Shown here: positions 44,245 through 53,142 of the stretch, one piece after another
How the letters are laid out: every line of letters begins with the position of its first letter
Position numbering within the stretch: position 1 is the stretch's first letter
Assembly: GCF_000422645.1 (NCBI RefSeq)
Contig: NZ_AUGL01000009.1
Span: forward strand, 1-64,000
Reading direction: 5' to 3'
DNA length: 64,000 nucleotides
DNA from: Ferrimonas futtsuensis DSM 18154
GTDB taxonomy: Bacteria > Pseudomonadota > Gammaproteobacteria > Enterobacterales > Shewanellaceae
Program-made: the position numbers and the translations under genes
The notes under the pieces: model-generated
Told to the model about the DNA's origin: nothing
Seen by the model: only the letters and a program-made list of their open reading frames with translations
Database searches by the model: none

Positions 44245-45357
44245 TTAGCTTTTGGACCGCACGCGAGTCTGCGCGGCAGCCGCCTCTGGCAAATCCTCCT
44301 GGCCCAGCCAGGCGGTGAACAGTTTGAAGCCCAGGGCCAGCACCACGGCGCCGACGAACAGACCAATGATGCCGGAGAGCAGCAGGCCGCCGATGGCCCC
44401 CATCAGGATGATCAACATGGGAATGTCCACACCACGGCCCATCAGCAAAGGCTTGAGCACCGCATCGCTGCCACCGACCAGCAGCCCCCAAATCATAAAG
44501 GCCACCGCCACCGTGGTGTTGTCCAGGGAGAAGAGGTAGATCATCACCGGGATAAGCACCAGCAGCGGCGGCAACTGGAGTATGGCGACAATGAGGACCA
44601 GCAGCATCCACAGCCCGGTGCCCGGCACCCCGGCCAGCCCCATGCCAATACCGGACAGCAGAGCCTGAATCAGGGCGACGCCAATCACCCCCTGCATCAC
44701 ACTGCGGATGGTGGCCACCGCCAGGGCGTTAAAGCTGCGCCCCTGCTCGCCGGCCATGCGCATGGAGAGGTTGTAGAACAGGGCGCGAATGGAATCCGCA
44801 TTGGTCATCAGCACCCCGGCGATGATCACCGAGGCCACGAACTGCAGCAATCCCAAACCCAGGCTTCCGGCCATGGCCGCCACCTGGGAGAGCGCCTCCT
44901 TGATCTCGGGGCCAAAGCCCTCAAGGGCGGCCCCCAGGTTCACCGAGAACTTTTGCCACAGATCGTGCAACTCCTCCCCCACCAGAGGCAGCTGAGCGAT
45001 GGCATCGGAGACCGGCGGAATCACCAGGCTCCCCTCCTTGAACTCCGCCAGCAGGCTCTGGGTACCGGAGAACAGCGCCCCGGAAAACAGATAGGTAGGC
45101 ACCAGCAACACTGAGAGAGTCAGGATAGTCACCAGGCTGCTGGCCAGGCTTATCTTCAGCCCGAAACGACCGGAGAGCCAGCGCACCAAGGGAAACAGGG
45201 CGACGGCAATGATCCCGCCCCAGAGAATCAGCACCAGGAAGGGCCGCACTATCTGGAAACACCAGCTCAGAAGAATGAAGATGGCACCGATCTTCAGGGC
45301 TGCTTCAACAGCAGCGTCGGTAAATACTTGGCGCGTGGATTTTTCGTGGTCGTTCAT
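44245..45357 (-). CDS. AI-2E family transporter (first copy)
   Basis: With ATG 45357, preceded by GGAGCC, this is a 370-residue protein, the same length as the copy at 40830. The N-terminus (MNDHEKSTRQVFTDAAVEAA), the helix LLSWCFQIVRPFLVLILWGG and the C-terminus LLSGIIGLFVGAVVLALGFKLF match that copy almost helix by helix. It is the first gene of the group AI-2E, HlyD, DUF2955, AI-2E. The upstream extension to 45471 has no family similarity. The transport substrate is unknown. Confidence 0.85.
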   Translation of the reverse strand: MNDHEKSTRQVFTDAAVEAALKIGAIFILLSWCFQIVRPFLVLILWGGIIAVALFPLVRWLSGRFGLKISLASSLVTILTLSVLLVPTYLFSGALFSGTQSLLAEFKEGSLVIPPVSDAIAQLPLVGEELHDLWQKFSVNLGAALEGFGPEIKEALSQVAAMAGSLGLGLLQFVASVIIAGVLMTNADSIRALFYNLSMRMAGEQGRSFNALAVATIRSVMQGVIGVALIQALLSGIGMGLAGVPGTGLWMLLVLIVAILQLPPLLVLIPVMIYLFSLDNTTVAVAFMIWGLLVGGSDAVLKPLLMGRGVDIPMLIILMGAIGGLLLSGIIGLFVGAVVLALGFKLFTAWLGQEDLPEAAAAQTRVRSKS

Positions 45358-45586
45358 AACGGCTCCGTGCCGGTCAGGCGTGCCCTGCTTTTGAGTATGA
45401 CTTGTGCCACAACCAATGGCGCACCGCAAGGATTCGCTGAGATTCCAATAAATTGAGTGTAAATGGAGCAAAAAATCACCATCTGTCCCAGCGTTGGTTA
45501 GTCAAACGCCGAATTGATGGTCTGGCTCAGGGTTTTTCCGATGGATCTTGGCTAGAGTGCCGGGTCAACGTTTTAGGGAGCCCCAT

Positions 45587-46690
45587 ATGACCACCATCAA
45601 CGAACAGCGTTTGGTCCAGCATTTCCTGGATCTGGTACGCATCGACAGCGAGTCCGGCAATGAAAAGGCGATCGCCACCACCCTGGCAGAGCAACTGGGC
45701 GAGCTGGGTTTCGAGGTACAACGTCAGGCCGTATCCCCAGAGCTGTCCAACGGTTTTAACCTCTATGCTCGCCTGAATGGCTCTGATGAGCAGATCCTGT
45801 TGAGCTGTCATATGGACACCGTAACCCCGGGCAACGGCATCGAGCCGGTGATCGAACAGGGCATCATCCGCTCCGCCGGCGACACCATTTTGGGTGGCGA
45901 CGACAAATCCGGCATCGCCGCCATCATGGAAGCGGTGCGCATCCTCAAAGAGCAGGGCCTGCCCCACCCCACCATCGAGTTGGCCTTCACCGTTTTCGAA
46001 GAGGGAGGCCTGCACGGCTCCAAGAACTTCGACATGAGCCCGATCCAGGCTAAGCAGGCCATCGTGCTGGATTCCGGCGGGCCCATCGGTACCATCATCA
46101 CCGTGGCCCCGGGTCAGCAAAACATCAAGGCAACCATCACCGGCAAACCGGCCCACGCCGGCCTGGCCCCCGAGACCGGCATCAACGCCCTGACCGTGGC
46201 CGCTGACGCCATCACCAAGATGAAGCTGTCTCGCATCGACGAGGAAACCACCGCCAACATCGGCGTGGTCAAGGGCGGCAGCGCCACCAACATTGTGATG
46301 CCGGAGCTCTACCTGGAGGCGGAAGCCCGCTCCTTGAATGATCAGAAACTGGCCGCACAGACCCAGCACATGGTGGATACCCTGGAAGCGGTGGCCGCAG
46401 AGCATGGCGCCAAGGTCGCCGTTGAAACCAAACGGGCCTACAACGCCTACCGCATAGACGATGACCACCCGCTGGTCGCTGGCATCAAACAGGGGTTTGA
46501 AGCGATCGGGGTGAGCCCGCAGACCCGCCCCACCGGCGGTGGCAGCGACGCCAACATCTTCAATGAGAAGGGGTTGACCACGGTCAACCTCTCCACCGGC
46601 ATGGCCAAGGTGCACACCACCGAAGAGGAGATCGCCGTAGCCGACCTGGTGGCCATCAGCCAGTTCCTGGTGGCCTACCTGTCCCGCTAA
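45587..46690 (+). CDS. M20-family metallopeptidase (PepT-like)
   Basis: The 367-residue zinc peptidase starts at 45587 with AGGGAG before it. The metal and catalytic motifs are visible: LLSCHMDTV (about 74-82), GGDDKSG, VFEEGG with the catalytic Glu, and the C-terminal VHTTEEE. Members of this branch (PepT or PepT2) release N-terminal residues from di- and tripeptides, mostly in the cytoplasm. No signal peptide is visible. It converges on the asparagine-synthase-like gene with a 12-base gap. Confidence 0.87.
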   Translation: MTTINEQRLVQHFLDLVRIDSESGNEKAIATTLAEQLGELGFEVQRQAVSPELSNGFNLYARLNGSDEQILLSCHMDTVTPGNGIEPVIEQGIIRSAGDTILGGDDKSGIAAIMEAVRILKEQGLPHPTIELAFTVFEEGGLHGSKNFDMSPIQAKQAIVLDSGGPIGTIITVAPGQQNIKATITGKPAHAGLAPETGINALTVAADAITKMKLSRIDEETTANIGVVKGGSATNIVMPELYLEAEARSLNDQKLAAQTQHMVDTLEAVAAEHGAKVAVETKRAYNAYRIDDDHPLVAGIKQGFEAIGVSPQTRPTGGGSDANIFNEKGLTTVNLSTGMAKVHTTEEEIAVADLVAISQFLVAYLSR

Positions 46691-46702
46691 GCGGCACACC
46701 AA

Positions 46703-48343
46703 CTACCAGCGTTCATACTGAGCCACAAACTTCAGATGAGCGCTGGTGTCCCTGACCCCCAGCAGGTCCGCCAGACAGCGCGCGGCAATGGCGCCCTTGT
46801 TGAGTGTCCCCTGCCCCCGCAAGATCGCCTGCCACCCTTTCCTCTGCAAATGATGACGTGTGCCTCTGGGCAATCGAAACTGCCACTGATGCTGCAACGA
46901 CTCAGGGATCGCCAGAGGACAGGGAATGTGGCCGGGATAGGTCTGCCAGGGCGTCGCCAGCATCTGCGGGTAGCATCGGTTTACCCAGCTCATGTAGACC
47001 CCATGGCGGGCGGCGGCTTCCATGGGCATGGCAAACATCGCCTCCAGCACCCCTTTGGCGTAAAACGGCAGATAGAAGTCCAGATTGAACTGCTCCATCT
47101 CCTCGAAGGGCACCGCCACATGCTGATGCTGATCGTTCTCCCATAGAAACAGCTGCCAGGCCTTACCCATGGGCAGATGGCCATGCTCTCCCAGGGCCGC
47201 CATCAGTCGCTCCTTGAACCTCAGCTGCTCATTGGCACCATCGCTCACCAGAGCCAGGGGCACATGGGCCTGCTGCTGCTCTATGTAGGCATCGATCACC
47301 GCCTCGGGATCGCCCTGAGCGATAGCCTCAAGCACAGAGCTGGAAGTGAATACCAACCCGACACAGACGCTGCCGCCATTGCCAGACCAGATGAGCCTGG
47401 GGCGTTCCACATTGTGGTAGTGGTCAAACGTCTCCGGGGTCCAGTGTTGCCCCAGCCGCTGCTCGCAGCTCAGCGCCTGAGTGTCCTCCACTTCCACTAC
47501 GCTGAGCGGCAGCTGATGATGCTGTGCAAAGCTCTGGGCACACCAGAGGTCCAGACTCTGCTCCCGGGAAAAGTTCAGACAATGAATGTCGGCACGCCTT
47601 CGCATCAGCTCAGTGGCAATCACCCGGGAATCCAGGCCGCCGCTGAGAGTGGACACGAAAGCGGAATCATCTCCGCAATAGCGGCCGACGGCCTGCTTGA
47701 ACGCCCAATCCAGAGCCAGAACCCCCTGGTCTTCATCCAGGGGAACGCCGTAGCGCCAGGAATGATGCCGGCTACGCTGCAAGCCGCCGCTGTCTATGCT
47801 AAGCATCTCCCCGGGACGACTGGCTCGGAGACCCGCATAAGGCGTGTGGCTGCCCAGGGTGTAGCCAAGCAATGCGTACTCCAGCTGGGCCGCCTTGTTC
47901 CGGTCAACGACTCCGGCAATCTCTGCCAGGGGTTTCATTCGATTGGAGAACAGGATTCCGCCACCCAACTCCATGGTGTAGAAGGGACGCAGTGACAGAG
48001 GATCGGCGCACAGGGTCAACTTCTGTTTGAGCCGGTTGTAATGAACCAGCAAGTAACTGCCCTGAGCATCGTTAAGGCGAACAGGATCGAACTCTTCGTG
48101 GGTCAGGCGTATCAGGTCTCGGTGGCGATCGCCGCTAAGCAAGGGGTGACCAAAACAGCACAGCACCACCTCACCGCGCTGATGCCAGTCGCCCGAGCCC
48201 CAGTTGTCCTCACTGTCACAGAGCAACACACAATGATCATCTTTGATGCAGCGGGCAAAGGGGTAGCGCTCCCCCAGGGCATGAGCAATCTTGTGGTGCT
48301 GCGCCTGCCACTGAGGGGTATAGAAACCCATTATCAGACTCAT
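46703..48343 (-). CDS. asparagine-synthase-related protein without nucleophilic Cys
   Basis: This 546-residue protein has an N-terminal Ntn-like domain (residues 1-200) and a C-terminal PP-loop ATP pyrophosphatase domain (FVSTLSGGLDSRVIATELM near 228). In AsnB the mature protein begins with Cys (MCGI); here it begins MSLIMGFYTPQ, so glutaminase activity is unlikely. The domain LSLRPFYTMELGGGILFSNRMKPL still follows the AsnB pattern. Homologues of this shape can act as amide, beta-lactam or lasso-peptide cyclases, or with ammonia as amidotransferases for sugars. No precursor peptide or sugar gene is adjacent. GAGGAG before the ATG supports the start. Confidence 0.75.
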   Translation of the reverse strand: MSLIMGFYTPQWQAQHHKIAHALGERYPFARCIKDDHCVLLCDSEDNWGSGDWHQRGEVVLCCFGHPLLSGDRHRDLIRLTHEEFDPVRLNDAQGSYLLVHYNRLKQKLTLCADPLSLRPFYTMELGGGILFSNRMKPLAEIAGVVDRNKAAQLEYALLGYTLGSHTPYAGLRASRPGEMLSIDSGGLQRSRHHSWRYGVPLDEDQGVLALDWAFKQAVGRYCGDDSAFVSTLSGGLDSRVIATELMRRRADIHCLNFSREQSLDLWCAQSFAQHHQLPLSVVEVEDTQALSCEQRLGQHWTPETFDHYHNVERPRLIWSGNGGSVCVGLVFTSSSVLEAIAQGDPEAVIDAYIEQQQAHVPLALVSDGANEQLRFKERLMAALGEHGHLPMGKAWQLFLWENDQHQHVAVPFEEMEQFNLDFYLPFYAKGVLEAMFAMPMEAAARHGVYMSWVNRCYPQMLATPWQTYPGHIPCPLAIPESLQHQWQFRLPRGTRHHLQRKGWQAILRGQGTLNKGAIAARCLADLLGVRDTSAHLKFVAQYERW

Positions 48344-48517
48344 GACTCACTCCTCGGTTACCTGAACAGGTTTAGCAAGAAGCGTGCACAAGCTGAAAGA
48401 CAATCTATCTATTTGAATTGTATGCTTATATAAAAGAGCATTTGAGGAGTGCTGCAGAATGCAAGCACTCCGGAGGGGGCTATTTGCGTTTTGAAAACAG
48501 AAGATGTCCGGCTCGGA

Positions 48518-48889
48518 CTAGATCTTGAAGGTAAAGGAGGTCACCACATAGACAGGCGTCAGTGATTCATTGCCTGGAGCATTGTCATACTCCATCACAT
48601 CGACGGCCTTCAGTGCGGTACGATTCCAATCATCGACAGGTTCAGCCTTGATCACCTCTGCTTCGTGAGTCTTACCATTGGAGTCAATCAGGTACCTCAC
48701 CTCTACCACGGCGCCCTGCTTGGGCAACTTCTTATATCTCGATTTGGTGCTGAATTGCGACTGCTTCAACACCCAGTAATTCTCGACGTGTTCCTGAGTC
48801 ACTTCGATGGGAGATCCATTCAGTACCGGCGTCGAGGCACAGCCGGCCAAAGCTAAGGCCAGAGAGGCGGCCAAAACAAACTTCTTCAT
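48518..48889 (-). CDS. lipoprotein with TonB C-terminal-like domain
   Basis: This 123-residue precursor has the lipobox LALAGC (near 13-18). The rest is a TonB C-terminal-type fold, seen in YKKLPKQGAVVEVRYLIDSNGKTHEAEVIKAEP (cut near 55-85) and the final VVTSFTFKI. Isolated TonB_C lipoproteins of this size are common and of unknown function; they lack the proline-rich spacer and the N-terminal anchor of a true TonB. It is a single-gene unit. The stretch 48344-48517 upstream of the asparagine-synthase-like gene holds promoters and a GGAGTGCT/AGCACTCC repeat, but no gene. Confidence 0.75.
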   Translation of the reverse strand: MKKFVLAASLALALAGCASTPVLNGSPIEVTQEHVENYWVLKQSQFSTKSRYKKLPKQGAVVEVRYLIDSNGKTHEAEVIKAEPVDDWNRTALKAVDVMEYDNAPGNESLTPVYVVTSFTFKI

Positions 48890-48994
48890 ACTACTTCCTT
48901 TGTTGATTACTGCTTATATATTGTTGTTTCGCCTACATTCTGAGGTGGGCGAAATAGATCACCTAGCATGTTTGCCGGGCATCATTCTTAAGGA

Positions 48995-49396
48995 CTAACC
49001 GCCAAAGGCTTCGGGATGAAGCTTGCCGCTGTCGCCAATCTCATCCCAGTGCGCCTTGGAGTCGACCCAGATATGATGGGCCACCTTGAGCTGCTCGTCT
49101 CCCCCGGTCAGCAGGCCTGCGGGGACGAACGTACTTTCTGCATCGTTTGCACCCGGCAGCGGCGAACCACAGGTGGTACAGAACCACTTTTGCCAATCCG
49201 CATCGGGCTTTTTCCAGGTGGTAATCTTCTCCTGGCCTCGTACCCAGCGAAACGCATTGTTGCTCACTACCACCACGGCGATGCCATTGGTCCCCGTCGC
49301 CTTACGGCAGATGGAGCAGTGACACACATAGATCTGCGAGATGGGGGCGGCGATCTCAAAGGCCACCGCTCCACAATTACACTGTCCTGACGCCAT
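48995..49396 (-). CDS. GFA-family (CENP-V) zinc protein
   Basis: The 133-residue protein starts MASGQCNCGAVAFEI. It shows the zinc ligands of the GFA family: CNCG, CHCSICRKATG and CTTCGSPLP. The family is named after a glutathione-dependent formaldehyde-activating enzyme, but most members are unassigned. A slightly longer start (49411) is possible; the position at 49396 matches the family's usual N-terminus. It is a single-gene unit next to other small minus-strand genes. Confidence 0.85.
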   Translation of the reverse strand: MASGQCNCGAVAFEIAAPISQIYVCHCSICRKATGTNGIAVVVVSNNAFRWVRGQEKITTWKKPDADWQKWFCTTCGSPLPGANDAESTFVPAGLLTGGDEQLKVAHHIWVDSKAHWDEIGDSGKLHPEAFGG

Positions 49397-49564
49397 CCTG
49401 GCCCCCAACAATTAAGAAGGAACAAATCAATATATAACAATCAGATAGATACTGACAAACCTGGAGCTGCAGCCCTTATCAGTGAGGCTGCAGCGAATCA
49501 GAGGAGATTGATGGAGCGCGGATGACAGATGTTAGAGGGGATCTCCTACGCCAGATGCTGGGCC

Positions 49565-49927
49565 CTAAAAAGCCTCCTGCCACTGCCGGGTATCGATAAA
49601 CCATCTCTCTTCATGGATCTTGTCACCGGTAAACTTGAACAGCACCGTGAGCTGGGAGGCGGCGATCTTGTCTGAGCGCCACTCAACGACGGAGATCACC
49701 TCCTGATCCCCCTCCAAATGACGCATGCCCGTTATCTCAAATCCGGGAGGAAGAATCTCCCCCAGACCGTTCAAGGCTTGGCGAAAGGCACCCCGCCCCT
49801 CGAGACAATCCGTCTGCCCCGGCATGATAAAGGACATCTCGTCGACATAATCCTCAACCAGTTGATCAAACTCGCCGGCGCCGACCGCCTGCCAACCCCG
49901 CTCGACAATGCTTGCCAATGAGCCCAT
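49565..49927 (-). CDS. NTF2/SnoaL-like protein
   Basis: This is a 120-residue protein of the NTF2-like alpha+beta fold: an N-terminal helix (SLASIVERGWQAVGAGEFDQLV) is followed by YVDEMSFIMPGQ and GRGAFRQALNGL, and alternating strands up to LTVLFKFTGDKIHEERWFIDTRQW. Such proteins may be small enzymes or ligand-binding factors. ATG 49927 is chosen because GGGAGG precedes it. No partner can be inferred from the neighbours. Confidence 0.75.
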   Translation of the reverse strand: MGSLASIVERGWQAVGAGEFDQLVEDYVDEMSFIMPGQTDCLEGRGAFRQALNGLGEILPPGFEITGMRHLEGDQEVISVVEWRSDKIAASQLTVLFKFTGDKIHEERWFIDTRQWQEAF

Positions 49928-50000
49928 AGCTGCCTCCCGTTTATGAGTGAGATGGCCTCTGTCAATCGACAGAGACAACCCCTAAGTGTAGGGCAACTCG

Positions 50001-50468
50001 CTACTCCTGCTCTTGGGTCAGCAACCTCATGTGCATCGCCTTCCCCTGCTTCAACGCCTGCTGAATCATCGGGTGGCTGTCCTCCAAACCACGAAACCTG
50101 AGCTCCATCATCATCTGCTCGATCAGCTCTTTGGTACGACGATACTCTTCTCGGCTCATGGGGATCTCATTACTCGCCATGGTCTGCTCTGCCTCCGCGG
50201 TATAACCAACAAACTTAACATGGGTACACTGACCGTTCTCATCCCGGGTCGCACACTGCCAGAAGCGGCCCTGATGCACCTTGTAGGTCTCGGCTCTGGG
50301 GTTAGTGAAGATGGCCGGAGCCAGTATGGCGACACTGTACTCGGGGTGATCTTTCTGGTTGTCTATTTTGTCATCCCAACCGTACGCCACATGAGGCTGT
50401 AGCTGTTTTGCCTGTGCCCCCAGTGCCGTCGCCGCCGCCAATAGCCCAATTAGAAATAGACGTCTCAT
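50001..50468 (-). CDS. hypothetical secreted protein
   Basis: This 155-residue precursor has a signal peptide (MRRLFLIGLLAAATALGAQA, cleavage before KQLQP). The mature part contains two Cys within CATRDENGQC, which may form a disulfide, and an acidic/Met-rich helix (RRTKELIEQMMMELRFRG). I do not recognise the family. It is probably periplasmic. It stands alone, facing the divergent GNAT gene across 130 bases. Confidence 0.7.
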   Translation of the reverse strand: MRRLFLIGLLAAATALGAQAKQLQPHVAYGWDDKIDNQKDHPEYSVAILAPAIFTNPRAETYKVHQGRFWQCATRDENGQCTHVKFVGYTAEAEQTMASNEIPMSREEYRRTKELIEQMMMELRFRGLEDSHPMIQQALKQGKAMHMRLLTQEQE

Positions 50469-50597
50469 CTCACTGTCCTAATAGGAAAAACAATACTCAG
50501 TATGCCCATAACCGCCCACTTCGGCATTAGCTAAGATCAAGCCCAATTCTGTAATATGCTGATTCTCTTCCTGCCCCGATCCATCGGAATGTAAAAC

Positions 50598-51047
50598 ATG
50601 GAACTGGTCCACGCATCGCCATCTCAGCTACCCATCTCCCTGCTGTTGGAAGCGGATCCCTGCGAAGAAAACATACGGAGCTATATCGACAAGTGCTGGA
50701 TGTTTGCTGCCAGACAGCAGGATCAATATCTGGGCGCCTGCCTGGTGCTGCCCGGGCAAAACGGCGCGGCCGAGATTGTTAATCTGGCCGTCCAACCCTT
50801 GAGCCAGGGGCAAGGCATCGGCACCGCACTGCTGCGCTGGACCCTGGAGCAATTGTCTGCCAAGGGGATACATCGGGTCGAACTGGGCACAGGAAGCTTT
50901 GGCCCCCAACTTACCTTTTATCAGCGGCTGGGATTCCGGGTTACCCAGGTCCAGCGCGATTACTTTCTGACTCACTACCCCGAGCCTCTGTTCGAACAGG
51001 GGATCCAGCACAAGGACAGGTTATGGCTCAGCCTGGATCTGACCTAG
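50598..51047 (+). CDS. GNAT-family N-acetyltransferase
   Basis: The 149-residue protein has the acetyl-CoA motif A as VNLAVQPLSQGQGIGTALLRWTLEQL (about residues 56-81) and a C-terminal motif B (LTFYQRLGFRVTQVQRDYFLTHYPEPLFEQG). The family transfers acetyl groups to amines, but the acceptor cannot be read. The Shine-Dalgarno is poor. It is followed by about 145 bases and a small cysteine-rich gene. Confidence 0.87.
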   Translation: MELVHASPSQLPISLLLEADPCEENIRSYIDKCWMFAARQQDQYLGACLVLPGQNGAAEIVNLAVQPLSQGQGIGTALLRWTLEQLSAKGIHRVELGTGSFGPQLTFYQRLGFRVTQVQRDYFLTHYPEPLFEQGIQHKDRLWLSLDLT

Positions 51048-51096
51048 TGAAACTCTGAACTCCTTCGGCGGCGTTTGCGGGATCCGGCTCCCACTT

Positions 51097-51112
51097 ATGA
51101 CTGGTCAGTCAT
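51097..51112. promoter_or_regulatory. perfect palindromic operator-like site
   Basis: ATGACTGGTCAGTCAT has 7-bp perfect arms around GT and sits 80 bases upstream of the small 51193 gene. The shape is typical of TetR- or MarR-type repressor sites. No regulator gene is adjacent, so the factor is unknown. Confidence 0.45.
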
Positions 51113-51192
51113 CTAATATGAATTTTCAATCACTGACGCCGTGCTAAGGTCGAAAATCCAGCATAGGTTAAAGAGCAGAGAAGGAGTCAGCC

Positions 51193-51357
51193 ATGAAGCG
51201 ATGTGGACAGTGCCGCCAATTTATCCGTAAACCGGAAAATCAGCGCGACCTATGCGGTGCCTGGGAGCAGCCGACCAGTGCCGTCAGAGAGGCCTGTGAC
51301 TTCTTTGCCCCCCTAAAGCCCCTAAGGAATTCCGACAGTCCTCAGCAGCAGGGCTGA
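51193..51357 (+). CDS. 54-residue cysteine-rich protein
   Basis: A very short gene with an excellent ribosome site (AAGGAG, six bases before ATG). The protein starts MKRCGQCRQFI and contains four Cys: C4 and C7 in CxxC spacing, then C21 (LCGAWE) and C35 (ACDFF). This can bind one zinc or an Fe-S centre. The tail is hydrophilic (RNSDSPQQQG). I do not know the family. It lies between a palindromic operator-like site and a terminator, so it looks like a complete single-gene unit. Confidence 0.65.
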   Translation: MKRCGQCRQFIRKPENQRDLCGAWEQPTSAVREACDFFAPLKPLRNSDSPQQQG

Positions 51358-51368
51358 CCAAGCAGAAG

Positions 51369-51398
51369 ACAAAGGGCCCCCAGAGAGACCCTTTGTTG
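51369..51398 (+). terminator. terminator of the 51193 gene
   Basis: ACAAAGGG (51369-51376) and CCCTTTGT (51389-51396) form an 8-bp stem twelve bases after the stop, followed by TGTT. The T-run is poor. Downstream to 51494 I see no gene. Confidence 0.6.
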
Positions 51399-51494
51399 TT
51401 GAACGCCTCGACCCTACTCCTCTATGGTCAGCAGCGTACTGTAGATCTCACCCTGGAAGGGCTTCAGGCGTCGATATGAAGCCGCTCGCTCCGG

Positions 51495-52103
51495 TTAACC
51501 CAGGTTGGTGGTGATCAGGTTATAGGCAAGCAGCAGCATCACCACCCCCACCAGAGCTTCCAGCCACTGCCAGGCTCGGGCACGGCTGAACAGCGGCGAC
51601 AACAGCCTGGCGCCAAACCCCACGGAGTAGAAGAACAGGAAGGAGCCGCTGACGGCACCAAAGGCGAAGGCGCCCTTGGCATCGTATCCGGTGGAGACCG
51701 AACCCAACAGCACTATGGTATCCAGATAGACGTGTGGATTGAGCCAGGTAATGGCCAGACACATCATCGCCGCCCGGACGGCGCTCTGCTCACCCCCTCC
51801 GAGACCACTCATGGCGTGACGGGCCTTCCAGGCGGACCTCAGGCTCATTAGGCCATACAGGCTTAAGAACACGGCCCCACCCCATCGGGCCCACTCGGCC
51901 ACCTGAGGGTGAAGTAGCAGCAGTTCACCGAAGCCAAACACGCCGGCGCTGATCAGCAGCGCATCGGAGAATGCGCAGATGCTGCAGATCAGCAGGACAT
52001 GCTGCCTGGCCACCCCCTGTCGCAATACAAACGCATTTTGCGCGCCAATGGGCAGGATCAGGGAAAGGCCAAGACTGAACCCGGCAACGGCGGAGTGAAG
52101 CAT
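51495..52103 (-). CDS. argO: LysE/ArgO-family amino acid exporter
   Basis: The 202-residue inner-membrane protein has six hydrophobic helices and the LysE-family N-terminus GFSLGLSLILPIGAQNAFVLRQG. The conserved middle helix AITWLNPHVYLDTIVLLG is present. E. coli ArgO exports arginine (and canavanine); LysE exports lysine. Arginine is the likely substrate by similarity, without direct proof. No LysG/ArgP-type regulator is adjacent, so regulation may be unlinked. Confidence 0.85.
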   Translation of the reverse strand: MLHSAVAGFSLGLSLILPIGAQNAFVLRQGVARQHVLLICSICAFSDALLISAGVFGFGELLLLHPQVAEWARWGGAVFLSLYGLMSLRSAWKARHAMSGLGGGEQSAVRAAMMCLAITWLNPHVYLDTIVLLGSVSTGYDAKGAFAFGAVSGSFLFFYSVGFGARLLSPLFSRARAWQWLEALVGVVMLLLAYNLITTNLG

Positions 52104-52253
52104 AGATAGTCAGGTCCAAAGCACAGAGAAGGGGTACAGCTGTCCACCTTAGCACTCGGCCTGCAGGCAGGCCAGTCCTTGCTGATGCTTCTGTAACCGC
52201 CCTGATTTTATGCAATAATAGCCGCCATCAATCCACCTTGAGCCGTTAACCCC

Positions 52254-53075
52254 ATGCAGTTGACCCACACCGCTCCCTACGTCGCCCCGGCGACCGTCGC
52301 GACCGCCACCCAGCCTGCTCCGGCCAACCCTCAGGGCAGCGTGCCGGTCAACGCCGATGCTGCCACCGCCGCCCGGGAAGGCCAGAAAAGCGATCCCCAG
52401 GGCCAGCAGGAGCGCAGGGATAGCCGCATCGAGGTCAGCAGCGGCGCTCAAGGCGAGGAAACTCCCAAGGCCTCGAGCCAGGATCCCGACGCCAAACTGG
52501 TCGAACAACAACTGGACACCCTGAAAGCCCGGGATCAGGAGGTGCGCACCCACGAGCAGGCGCACGCCCGTGCCGGAGGCAAACACGCAGGCTCCCCAGA
52601 GTATGAGTTTGTCCGCGGCAGTGATGGTCGCATGTACGCCCAAAATGGTGAGGTCAGCATCGACACCAGCAAGGTGGACGGCGACCCTCAGGCCACCATC
52701 GACAAGATGGAAACGGTGATCCGCGCCGCCAATGCGCCGATGCAGCCCTCCAACCAGGACCGGCGGGTTGCCGCCCAGGCGTCCATCATCATGAATCAGG
52801 CCACCCTGGAGCTGGCCGAATTGGAGCAACAGGCAGACCCAGACTCACAGGAATCAAACACCACCGAGGCGACCCGCTCTGCCGCCGTGTCCGGTGCCAT
52901 TCAATCCAATGACAATGCAGAGACCGCTCCCGCTGAAGCGGCCAGTCTGTCTGACACCAGTGACTCTCAGCAAACCAACAGGGACGCTCAAAACCGACTG
53001 GAACAGAACATGCTCAAAAGCGGCGCCTTTCAGCAGGCCTTCCCGCCGGGCACCGTCATCGACGATCGCCTTTAG
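52254..53075 (+). CDS. SprA-related putative metalloprotease
   Basis: In this 273-residue protein residues 1-85 are an Ala/Gln/Pro-rich disordered region. The conserved core has KARDQEVRTHEQAHARAGG, with a short zinc-like HEQAH motif near residues 102-106, then YEFVRGSDGRMYAQNGEVSIDTS and MQPSNQDRRVAAQASIIM. This matches the SprA-related family, proposed as metalloproteases; activity is not established. No signal peptide is visible. The C-terminal 90 residues are again polar and low complexity. It is a single-gene unit ending at a strong terminator. Confidence 0.78.
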   Translation: MQLTHTAPYVAPATVATATQPAPANPQGSVPVNADAATAAREGQKSDPQGQQERRDSRIEVSSGAQGEETPKASSQDPDAKLVEQQLDTLKARDQEVRTHEQAHARAGGKHAGSPEYEFVRGSDGRMYAQNGEVSIDTSKVDGDPQATIDKMETVIRAANAPMQPSNQDRRVAAQASIIMNQATLELAELEQQADPDSQESNTTEATRSAAVSGAIQSNDNAETAPAEAASLSDTSDSQQTNRDAQNRLEQNMLKSGAFQQAFPPGTVIDDRL

Positions 53076-53095
53076 GTTGTAGCGATACCGCCATT

Positions 53096-53122
53096 AAAAA
53101 AGGGTCCGAAGCGGACCCTTTT
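53096..53122. terminator. bidirectional rho-independent terminator
   Basis: AAAAAGGGTCC and GGACCCTTTTT form an 11-bp symmetric hairpin (loop GAAGC) with T-runs on both strands, serving the convergent genes on both sides. Confidence 0.92.
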
Positions 53123-53142
53123 TGCTGTCTGGATGAGTGCTA

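Noticed and set aside
48446-48471. Inverted repeat GGAGTGCT/AGCACTCC as a terminator
   Set aside because: There is no T-run on either strand. It may be an operator, but nothing supports a specific factor.
51417-51494. In-frame continuation after the argO stop (minus strand, about 26 codons)
   Set aside because: It has no start codon of its own and would need stop-codon read-through; too weak to call.
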